DNA from: Agrostemma githago
Lineage: Eukaryota; Streptophyta; Magnoliopsida; Caryophyllales; Caryophyllaceae
Length of the DNA: 64,000 nt
Assembly (NCBI GenBank): GCA_958450325.1
Contig: OY288243.1
Location: 39,592,878-39,656,877, forward strand
Direction of reading: 5' to 3'
The first letter of the stretch is position 1; the number at the start of each line of letters is the position of its first letter. Below are positions 55,467 through 64,000 of this stretch, piece by piece. A program made the position numbers and the translations under genes. The notes under the pieces were generated by a model that saw nothing but the letters and a program-made list of their open reading frames with translations, searched no databases and was not told the DNA's origin.

Positions 55467-57432
55467 TTCCTAATTTGGAGACACGACTTCCTTCATTGCT
55501 TCTTGCTCACTAGGCAACACGGGAGGATTATAGGTGGCACCACTCCTTAAGGTGATGGCATTGACATGCTCAAAATTCGGAGTTACCCCTTGAGGAGGTA
55601 ATTGCCCTCTTTGTCTTGAAGAACTTCCCGATGCAAGTTGTGATACTTGATTCTCAATCATCTTCATGTGAGTTTTCATTTCCTTGTTATCCATTAGAAT
55701 TTGAGCAATGATTCCTTGTTGTGACATTTGTGCCTCCAATTGACTCTTTTGCATTTCTTGAGTATTCCTTTGCATATCCATCATTTGCTTTTGTATGTCG
55801 AAATCCCGTGGTGGAGATGATGGATTATGCGGAGTATCGGTGAGGGCTAATGGAGCACCGTAATCATGAATAGGAGACCGGCTCCTAGGCTTGCCTTGTT
55901 GTTGTTGAATTTGGGTTGCTTGTTGTTGACGGTTCCCTTGGAACCCATGAGAATTGCCTTGATTAAGGCCTTGATTGTTGCCATGGTTGTGGTTTTGATT
56001 GCCTTGATTGAAATTTCCTTGTTGGAACCCTTGATTGTTGTTGAAGTTGCCTTTGTTATTTTGCTTGAAGTTATTGAAGGGTCTTGAGGTTCCTTGATAA
56101 ACTTGGTAACTTTGATTGTTGTCCCTTAAGGGAGGTGGAACATAGGGACGAGGTTGCATAGCTTGTTGTTGAGGGACTTGATTGGAGGCTTGGTATTGGT
56201 TGGAAAAGGAGGCACCTTGCTTGAACGCTTGAAAGGCATTCACTTGCTCAATACTCCCTCGACAATGCATAGGATCATGACCAACGACTCCACAAGTGTC
56301 ACACATCCCATAATAAGGCAAAGGAGGTGCAAATCCCAAAGCATTTACTTCTTGGATTGAGTGTTGGTTGGAGGAGCTAATGCTTTGAACTTGAGTGAGG
56401 TGGCCTTGGAGTTTCTTGTCAATGGTCTCCATGTGTGTCTTCAATTGAGCTCCAAGGTCAATTCTTAGTTGAGTAATAGCATCAACCTCGTGCCTACCTC
56501 CTCGATTTGCCTTCCTAGCCCTTTGAGTATTGGGAATTATGAACCGCCATCTCCTCGATTCTTGCCCATGTTTGGTCATCATCGACCTCGGTGAACCTAC
56601 CATTGGAGCCCATGTTGAGTATAGTTCTTGAGTCCTCATAAAGACCGTTCAAAAATTATTGGACTAAGAACCATTGTGAAAGTCCATGATGGGGGCACGA
56701 TCTCACCAAAGATTTAAACCTCTCCCAAGCTTCATAAAGGCTCTCTTCATCCCGTTGTTGGAAACCGGTGATGGAAGCCCTAAGCAAATTAGTCTTTTCC
56801 GGAGGGTAGAATGTTTGGTAGAACGCCAATGCAAGCTTCTTCCAAGTGTCGATGCCCATGGTTGCCCTATCGAGACTCTTGATCCGTTGCTTCGCTTTTC
56901 CAATTAAGGAGAATGGAAATAATACCCATCGGATTTGATCTTGTGTAACCCTGGGTTGAGAGATAGCGTCGCAATAATCGGAGAAAGTCTCCATGTGTTG
57001 GTGCGGGTGTTCGGTGGGCAAACCACTAAATTGATTCCTTTCCACAAGTTGGATGAAGTGAGTCTTGGTCGTAAAATTTCCGGCATAAGCGGCCGGTAGA
57101 GCATTAGGTCCCGGCAAGACGTCTTCCGTGAATGTAGAGTGGGATGAAAACTTCGGCATTATTGGATGTAAGGAAGATGGTGGTGAAGATGGAGTTGAAG
57201 TAGATGTAGAGGGGGAACTAGGACTAGAATATCCAAAGGGATTGGTGAAATTCCCTTTGGCCGTCTCTCGAGATGCTTCCTCAAAATCGCTTCCTTGACC
57301 TTGGTCTTGATGAGTAATGCTTGCGCTTGGTTGAGAGATTCTAACCCGGTTAATCGTCCGTTGGCGAAAGGCTCGAAAAAGTCTTTCCGGCTCTGGATTA
57401 AAGAGAAAGAATTTGCCTCCCCGCCTAGGCAT
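55467..57432 (-). pseudogene. gag: NA3 gag (Athila type) with zinc knuckle, interrupted
   Basis: The start is MPRRGGKFFLFNPEPERLF at 57432. The core (57060-56656) has KTHFIQLVERNQFSGLPTEHPHQHM, WVLFPFSLIGKAKQRI, LALAFYQTFYPPEKT and SLYEAWERFKSLVRSCPHHGLSQW, then an in-frame TAA at 56655-56653. The same frame goes on with FLNGLYED...RIEEMAVHN to a TAG near 56519. A shift leads to the frame that ends at 55470, with CDTCGVVGHDPMHC (one CCHC knuckle, about 56312-56270) and a long Gln/Asn-rich low-complexity region. The first 40 or so residues of that last frame are out of frame and not protein. It forms the particle core. Confidence 0.85.
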
Positions 57433-57650
57433 ACACTACGCACTAGAACAAACGTGAGAACACCTAGTGCTTTATGGGCACTAGGTAACGACAATAAACA
57501 AGCACAATCGAAAGACAAAGAGAAAAGAGGGAGAAATAAAACTAATGAAACAAGAAAAATCTAGAGAATATGCACAAGAGATGATAGAAGAGCACAAAGA
57601 AGGGTAACTAAGTCTAGCTATAAGCAAACTAAGTCTAAACAATGCACCGT
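57433..57650 (-). other. NA3 leader between PBS and gag
   Basis: Pyrimidine-rich untranslated leader on the minus strand (tctttgtctttcg and similar). No gene. Confidence 0.6.
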
Positions 57651-57667
57651 CCCCGGCAACGGCGCCA
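57651..57667 (-). other. NA3 primer-binding site
   Basis: Minus strand TGGCGCCGTTGCCGGGG, three bases from the 5' LTR end at 57671. Confidence 0.9.
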
Positions 57668-57670
57668 AAT

Positions 57671-59316
57671 TGATGGTGGGATTTGTCGTGGATCCCGCCG
57701 ATCAAATAATAACCAACTAGCACCTAACGGTAGTTAGGGTAAGTCGGGTCGTGTCCACGGAGATGGTGTTGCAAGGTTTAGACTAGGTCGGCCCAAAACG
57801 AGACTATGCTACCAAACAAACACAAAGAGATGCTAATTGATGAAATATGATGAGAGGAGAAGAAGGAATTGGACTAGCAATGAACTTGACTATAAAAAGG
57901 CTAAATGAAATAACTAAACACAAATTAAACAATGAACTAAAGAAATGATGACTAACTAATAAGTTGAATCAAATATGAAGAAGAAGTGGGTTAGGTCTTG
58001 TTCACAAGTGTAGTAGGGTGACTTGGGTGGTCAAGGGTGTAGGTGTCTCCTAATTGCTAGAATCGGTCCGGGCTCTCGCAACTTAAACCGATGTCGATCT
58101 AGGTCCGGGCTCTCGCTACTTAAACCGATGTCGAGGTAGGTCCGGGCTCTCGCAACTTAGACCCTAGTCCGCACTCTCGTGACTATGACTATCCTCAACA
58201 CTATCCTCAACATGACCACATACAAGACAAACAATGAGTAGAGGAAGACTAGCATGAGAAGCATGGCCACTACAACTCAAACAAGCATTTCAACAAACAC
58301 ATGGTGTGCCAAGTATGTGACTAACAACAAAGATTCACCCTTTACCCCTAATCAAACCCTAATCACCCATATTCTACCCTTAATCCCCCTACTAACCCAC
58401 AAGTACTCTACTCACTCATAATCAAAGATAAACTAACAACAATAAGAGAAAACCACATCACAATCCAAACATCCATAATGAAAGAAAACAAGAACAATAA
58501 CAAGAACACTAAGTAAAGAATCAAACTTGAATAAATAACAATAAACAAGAGAAAGGAAGATTATACCAACAACCAAATGATGAAAAGATGATAACTTGCA
58601 TAAATGAGAAGCCCAAATCAACCACAAGTTTGTCAAGCTTGGATGAATCTTCAAGTATTCCCTTAATCCAAGAACTAATTACAATGATTAACTAGAGATT
58701 AAAGAGAGATTAAAACTAATGTGAGGAACACTAATCTAGGGTTTGAATGCTTAATGGAGGCTTAAAAGAGTCTAGGGTATGATAAGATCCATAAACAATA
58801 CAAGAGGGAAGTATTTATAGGGGTACAAGAATGAAGGAGGAAGGAAAAGAAGAGGTGCGGCTACAGCAGGGTGGTCCCGACCGGGACGGGATCATCCCGA
58901 CCGGGACGGCCTGTCAGTGGCCCCTTCAAAAGTGCACTTCATCCCGGACGGGATGAGGTGCATACCCGTCGGGGATGAGTCTTGTAGGCCTCCAATATGA
59001 TCCTTTTGGTTCCTCCTTGATTCACATGAACTTCTCATCGATTCTTGGGACTCGGGATTGAGTCTCGGAGGCTCGGGATTGGGTCCCATGGTCTCGGGGT
59101 CGAATCCAAGGCATCAAGTGATCGTTTCTTCGCTTCGTTGGCTCCGAAAAGTGTATGTATTGAGTCGGAATCACTCCAACTCTTCACGAATGGTCTCGGG
59201 AACCTGAAACGAGCTAGAGGAAGCATAAGTAGTCCATGAACCGCTCCCAAGGAGCGATTCCGCAAGGAAATGGGACCAAAACACTACGAAATAGGCACTA
59301 CAAACTATACTTATCA
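57671..59316 (-). repeat. NA3 5' LTR
   Basis: TG...CA ends and nearly the same sequence as 49662-51272. It has one more copy of a short tandem unit (aggtccgggctctcgcaactt type) around 58060-58160. Near-palindrome block at 58873-58978; TATA box on the minus strand near 58819-58811. Confidence 0.95.
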
Positions 59317-59345
59317 CCATATCATTGTTTTCATTTCTTCGAGAC
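59317..59345 (-). pseudogene. gag: G2 gag start, cut off by NA3
   Basis: The minus strand reads MSRRNENNDM from 59345. With the TSD CCATA removed it continues at 49661 as AAMMAQLLAQ. This proves that NA3 entered the tenth or eleventh codon of G2 gag. Confidence 0.88.
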
Positions 59346-59484
59346 ATTATTACTATAGATGTAAACAATATTCTATTAAGTCCAAGCACAAGAAGGTTCA
59401 ATCACAAATATTAATATTATTGTAAGTAGCATTCATAACTATCACAATTCAATTAGGCAAGGAGATTAACAGTACTAAACCATG

Positions 59485-59525
<41 letters not shown>
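59346..59525 (-). other. G2 leader, first part
   Basis: Matches the G1 leader (13897-14082) in reverse complement and ends in a (TA)n tract at the DNA transposon. No gene. Confidence 0.7.
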
Positions 59526-59550
<25 letters not shown>

Positions 59551-59971
59551 GAGTTCTTATGAGTCCCTCACAAGAATTGAGTCTCTAAGTCCTCATCCCA
59601 TCCATTGATTGAGAGATGGATGGACGGACGAGATCCATCACTATATTAAAAAAAAAAAGGAAAAAAAGGGAGAAGATACTGCTTCCATAAAAAAATATAT
59701 ATATTTGAGTAACATATCATTCATACTGTCATTCATTCATTCCCTGTCATTTTCATTCATTCTCTAATTCAACCACATTCATCATTCTCTCATTCAATCA
59801 TTCATAACAAAAATCACATTCATCATTCTCTCATTCAACCATTGAAATTCTTCTTCGCGTCGTTGTCGTTTACTTCCAATCAGCACAATCGAGAACACAT
59901 TCAATCATTCATCGTCTTCTTCGCGCTGCTATAACTTACGTTCGATCAATCCGGCTAAAAATTTTCATTCA

Positions 59972-60875
59972 ATGGCGCATATGCAAATCGTAGAACACAC
60001 AAACGGTGAGTATATCCTTTGTAATTTATACTGGAATCCCCATAGAAGTCATTAAGATGCTACTCAATTATTAGTTTTTACGTTTACAATATGGGAAACT
60101 GCATACTGTTAAATGTCTGATTCATCATATAAAATTTGCGCACGCACAATATATTGAGTTATTGTAGTTCGTATACTGCGTTACTTTAGTGTAGCGCATC
60201 TGTTACTTTAATGTCTACCATATGTTACTTTATATGTTGTGTTACTTTAATACACTCTAGTTGTTACTTTAGTGTTTTTCGTCTATTATTCTAGTGCATT
60301 GTAGTGTCCTAAGAATTTAGGAAACTGCCATATTAAAAAAATAATAAAAAAAAGATATTGTTTCCTATAATAATGGGACGTGATTGCCACCAAAATAGGA
60401 AACAATATCAAAGAGTAACGCCGTATAAAAAAAAAAGAAAAAAAATTACTACTTCCTATAATTATGGGACGTGATGACTTTAAAATAGGAAACAATATCA
60501 TAGAGTAAGATACTGCGTCATACTCTCATTTTTTATCATTATATGAATTTTTTGCACTAACTTATATCTGGTGTTATTTTAATGAAAATTATCTGTTACT
60601 TTAATTCATACTATTTCTTACTTTAATTTCTGACATCTGTTACTTTATACCTAGGCTATAAGCATACTCTGTTAATTTAATTCAATGTTACTTCAATGCA
60701 CTTCATCTGTTACTTTAACTCTTGTTATCTGTTACTTTAATCCATATTTCAAGTTTTGATTGTTTTTTTTCGCCACGTTTATTTGCACTGTTATTGTTTT
60801 TCAGTAGACGCAAAAGCACATGAAGTGGGTGAGATTTTCCTCCATACATATGGCAGATCTTCAAAGATGTAGAGG
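59972..60875 (+). other. Possible two-exon mini-gene in DNA transposon copy 2
   Basis: An ATG at 59972 opens MAHMQIVEHTN, ending aacg|gtgagt at about 60005. The 3' site ttgtttttcag ends about 60804. Joining them keeps the frame (NVDAKAHEVGEIFLHTYGRSSKM, stop about 60871), about 34 codons. The splice sites are those of copy 1. No known domain. Confidence 0.35.
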
Positions 60876-61060
60876 AGAAGAAGAAGAAGAAGAAGAAGGA
60901 GGAAACGTCATGTAATTCATCGTCTGAGGATAAAGAAGAATCAGGAGGAGGAGGAGGAGGAGGAGGAGGAGGAGAAGAAGAAGAAGAAGAAGAAGAAGAA
61001 GAAGAAGAGGATGATGAAGAAGAAGAAGAGGATGATGAAGAAGAAGCACAATTCTGAGTA
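60875..61060 (+). repeat. GAA/GAG/GGA triplet-repeat tract, copy 2
   Basis: Runs of GAA, GGA and GAT triplets; a longer form of 40509-40625 in copy 1. One plus-strand frame reads Lys-rich, then Ser/Glu/Asp-rich and ends at tga (61058), but without a start. Confidence 0.9.
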
Positions 61061-61961
61061 GGACAATATATTGTTAGAGTAACATACATCATTCGTTAGA
61101 GTAACATACTGAATAAGTTACAGTAACACATTTTATGAGTTTGATTGATTTTCCAATATCTAGTCCTTAGAGTAACATCCTTTATTGGAGTAAAATGAGT
61201 TAGAATAACACACATTATGCGTTAGAGTAACATACTTAATGAGTTACAGTAACACAATTTTATAGAGTTACAGTAACACAGTTTATGATTATAATTTGAT
61301 TTCAAATATCCAGTTCTTATAGTTACAGGTGTAAAACATTGGAATTATAATGGAGTTTTATAATTTTTGTTTTGGAGTATCCTTAATAGAAACATACATT
61401 ATTCTTTTGGTTGATTGAAAGTCCTGTTGTTGCAAAAGATTATTATGCAACGTAATAGATTTTATGAGTTAAAGTAACGGAGTTCATGAATTAGAGTAAC
61501 ACATTGTATGAGTTAGAGTAATAGTTTTTGCAAGAGAATATTGTACAACGTAATAGATTTTATGAGTTAAAGTAACACAGTTCATGAATTAAAAGTAACA
61601 CGTTATATGAGTTAAAGTAACATAGTTTATGGATTATGGCACGCAGTAATATAGTAACATACGTACAATGGCAGTAGGAAAATGATGATTTTTAGGTGAA
61701 GATGAAAAAAACTTAATTTTGAAGAAACTTGTTGTGTGAGAGAAATAGACAGTTAAAAGATTGATAAGAGAGAAAGAAGATTTGCATTGAGATAATTAAG
61801 AAGGAGAGAGAGAAATGATATATTTACCCAGATGTATTAGTTATTTCCTTAATTATGAAAACAAATCTTAACCATTAATCTATTATTAAATCAAGGGTTA
61901 AGATGAGGACTCACGAACTCAAATTTGATAAGTGGACGGACTCACCTGATCCCTCTTCTAC

Positions 61962-62102
61962 ATATATATATAACATAATTCATGCGCATGAAATGCACCC
62001 AATCCACCCAGCACTCTCGGTTTTAATTTTTTTTAAAGTAGTAATTTTCTTTTCAAAAAAAAACTGTTTCAAATTTTGCAAAACTTTTCGGAAAGAACTA
62101 TT
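61962..62102 (-). other. G2 leader, second part
   Basis: Between the DNA transposon and the PBS; contains T and A runs. Corresponds to 13798-13920 in G1. No gene. Confidence 0.65.
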
Positions 62103-62114
62103 GCTCTGATACCA
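62103..62114 (-). other. G2 primer-binding site, initiator Met-tRNA
   Basis: Minus strand TGGTATCAGAGC, the full consensus, two bases from the LTR end. Confidence 0.92.
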
Positions 62115-62116
62115 AC

Positions 62117-64000
62117 TGTAACAACCCTTAATTTTCGCGACCAAAAATAGAAGAATAAAATAGGAAAATTTAAAGCCGTTACTCCGCACTTAGCTCACAA
62201 AGCCAAATGCAAGGCAAAAGAATATTATAAGAATTAAAAGAAATGTAAATCCGATAAATAATTAAACGAAAACGTTGCAGCGGAAGACTTATGTCCCACA
62301 AAATCCAAAACGGTTTAAAACAACTTCAAACCAAAATTTAACATAAATATAAATAGTTTGGAGGTAAATGTTAAATAATAAAATTCTTCCTCGCTCAGCA
62401 TCCCGAACCAAATGCACTCATTCTGCATATTAGGTGTACCTATCAATTGTACCCAAAACACAAATAGGTACAAGTTCCAGCGGGGGAAAGATCCAAAACA
62501 AAAGGACGTCAACCAAGATGAGTAAAATATATTATATTGAAAACGTAACACAATCATTATAATTTGTAGTAAATTGAAATCAGAGTTAAATATCACCGTC
62601 TCGATACCAAACCAAAGGTACTGTGAAAACAGTAGTCAAAACCAAAACCAACCAAACTATATTGTCACCACCTGTGTGCCAAGGTCCTACCCTTTTGCAC
62701 GATCGATCTAGAGGTACCACCTATGCTTGTCTAGACTTATTATAGTGCACAGTACTCATATTTTGGCAGTCAGTAGGATGAGGCTGCCAAAAGAGAAAGT
62801 CTATCTACCTAGCAAGTGGGGCACCGGAAAACCCCACTTAACACAACTCAGGCCAGGAGTTCAGTTTCGAGACGAAATCCCAGGGACGTCTCAGACGCAC
62901 CTTAACCTCATAGACCAACAGAGCTCCCAAAGTCTGTCATAACCACAAAGATTGTACCAAAATAATACCAAGACGTGACTTGTGTCACAAAGTTCTAATA
63001 ACCAAAATATTACAAGAGTATCGTAAAAATTCACAATTAACAAAATAATTATAAAACCGTTTGAAAAATATGCTCACCTCTCTTAAAGGTGAAAAGGTCC
63101 GAAAATAATTACCAAACATAATTATGACTAGTCCAAGTTAAGACTAGTACAAAATAATTACCAAACATGCTCTTTACTTAAAGGTGAAAAGGTCAAAACG
63201 TCCTCACCTCTCAAGATGGTTAGTCCAAGTTAAGACTAGTCCGAAAATTCTATCTTCTCGAACCCAAAAGCTACAAACAATATAAATGGTTTAATAACTT
63301 AACCCTCTAACTAATTAATATCAAGACGATGCTAACTCATAATATCCACTCACTAGCTACTAACTAAATAACTTGCTAATAACGGTCAAAGTTTCGATAA
63401 CTCAAGTTTTACCCGACTTAACTGGACGAGTAATCTAACTCTTGAGTCACCAAATCTTCGTTCATCTAACGTTCCGACTAGTATTAGATTTTATCTTAAC
63501 TATCAACCTAGTCTTAAACATAAGATTCCAAATCCCTAATTATTCAAAGTGACTCACTAACGTGCCCAACAACATCTTCAATTAAAAGAAACCTCTGCTA
63601 ATGTATACACCACGCACACCTTTTATATATATATATATATATATAAATTATATATATATTATTAACTCCATCATAATCAACCTACTACTCCGATCACCTG
63701 TTAACCTTAGACTATGAATCCAAAGACAATCCAAACCCAAAACGACTATCAATGACCTCGATACAACAACGTCCCAAAAATAACAACAAAATTCGCAAAA
63801 CCTACGCTGTAACCCAAATTCACCCTTCTTTCCGACCCAAATCGACAATTAAGGACAATAAAATAGCTCTTAAGTATTATTTAAACAATACCCATAAGTT
63901 TAATAAAACGTAAGAATTACTCACAAAACTCGATATATATATATATATATAAAGAAAACGAATAAGGATCTTTAATAAAATCGATACTTACAATTTGATG
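62117..64000 (-). repeat. G2 5' LTR, cut by the window end
   Basis: Minus-strand end ...AAGGGTTGTTACA at 62117. It matches 37636-39055 and 41480-41860 in order, so about 0.4 kb is missing to the right. It has an uninterrupted (TA)n stretch at 63622-63657 where the 3' LTR holds the DNA transposon. A local duplication of about 110 bp (63075-63185, ctcacctctcttaaaggtgaaaagg twice) is private to this LTR. Confidence 0.92.

Larger units (their letters stand above)
49662..59316 (-). mobile_element. NA3: young Athila-like element with gag and protease only
   Basis: LTRs 57671-59316 (5') and 49662-51272 (3'), PBS, PPT and the exact TSD CCATA (49657-49661 and 59317-59321) define a 9.65-kb element inserted in G2 gag. 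By eye the LTRs are almost identical apart from one 35-bp repeat-number difference, so the insertion is recent. The interior encodes gag and aspartic protease. There is no RT, RNase H or integrase, and 3 kb of noncoding DNA follows. It must be mobilised in trans. Confidence 0.92.
59526..61961 (+). mobile_element. DNA transposon with (GA)n-tipped inverted ends, copy 2
   Basis: The left end (GA)n-ggagttcttatgagtccctc and the right end (reverse complement gaagagggatcaggtgagtcc) form an imperfect terminal inverted repeat. It is inserted in the TA-rich G2 leader. It shares with copy 1 the exon-like atgcaaatcgtagaacacac, the mirrored gttactttaat arrays (60170-60750 and 61070-61625) and the (GAA)n run. 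It differs in its left 400 bp (cattcattc repeats, 59735-59910). Confidence 0.7.
37636..64000 (-). mobile_element. G2: chromovirus Ty3/gypsy element, minus strand, with five nested insertions
   Basis: From right to left: 5' LTR (62117 to beyond 64000), PBS, leader, gag (split by NA3), gag-protease fusion, RT and RNase H and integrase remnants, 3' UTR, PPT, 3' LTR (42239-37636). Coding parts are clearly of the G1 family but heavily deleted. It sits in the 3' LTR of G1, whose remainder is expected to the right of the window. Confidence 0.88.

Noticed and set aside
59171..59401. 76-codon minus frame starting MNLLVLGLNRILF
   Set aside because: It is a chimera of G2 leader and gag start running into the NA3 LTR. 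Only the short gag start is real.
60715..61092. 125-codon poly-Ser frame on the minus strand
   Set aside because: It is the reverse reading of the GAA/GGA triplet tract.
62103..62114. tRNA gene fragment
   Set aside because: Only 12 bases complementary to the 3' end of Met-tRNA next to an LTR end: a primer-binding site.

Overview
This window looks like repeat-rich intergenic DNA from a flowering plant, very probably a eudicot with a large genome. It has AT-rich unique DNA, chromovirus, Athila/Tat-like and copia LTR retrotransposons, L1-type LINEs, a CACTA element, and a Cassandra TRIM whose LTR carries 5S rRNA sequence. I lean weakly to Caryophyllales from the overall character of the repeats, but nothing here proves it. 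I found no convincing host gene, tRNA gene or functional rRNA gene. Every long reading frame of substance is a piece of a transposable element, and nearly all are broken.

The window reads as a nest of insertions, most of them dated relative to each other by exact target-site duplications (TSDs). The outermost unit, NA1, is a pol-less Athila/Tat-like element. Its LTR runs to 8458, its internal part fills 8459-11650, and the rest should lie beyond 64000. NA1 was hit by a chromovirus-like element (LTR 10-3505, running off the left edge), by a copia solo LTR (4095-8228, TSD ATTCA) which itself holds a Tat-like solo LTR (4330-7760, TSD ACAAT) with a perfect (ATT)277 array, and at 11651 by the rearranged chromovirus G1.

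G1 (11651-37635) has a plus-strand 5' LTR, PBS and gag. Then comes an inverted block on the minus strand (gag tail, protease, RT, RNase H, integrase, 3' UTR and LTR start), then a plus-strand 3' UTR and 3' LTR. Inserted in G1 are: a solo LTR (17262-18581); NA2 (18717-27805, TSD CACAC, with a LINE inside); a second LINE (30226-32430); a second Tat-like solo LTR (33131-36199, TSD AGTTG) whose TATA box was split by a Cassandra TRIM (33820-34458, TSD TAAAT); and the minus-strand chromovirus G2, from 37636 to beyond the window end.

G2 is a decayed element of the same family as G1. It carries two related 2.4-kb DNA transposons with (TA)n/(GA)n ends (39094-41480 and 59526-61961), an unclassified 1.15-kb insertion (43078-44225), a non-autonomous CACTA (45210-48085, TSD ACT), and NA3 (49662-59316, TSD CCATA). 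NA3 is a young Athila-like element with gag and protease but no RT or integrase.

The most unusual signals are these. (1) Pol-less elements NA1 and NA2 both encode, after gag, a related acidic protein ending in a strongly hydrophobic segment. (2) A stem-loop with an AGGA-type loop sits just 5' of the polypurine tract in chromovirus and Athila-like elements, and is repeated beside an internal polypurine tract. (3) Arrays of near-palindromes followed by GGCCT sit upstream of the TATA box in several unrelated LTRs. (4) The two DNA transposons carry mirrored arrays of a GTTACTTTAAT motif.
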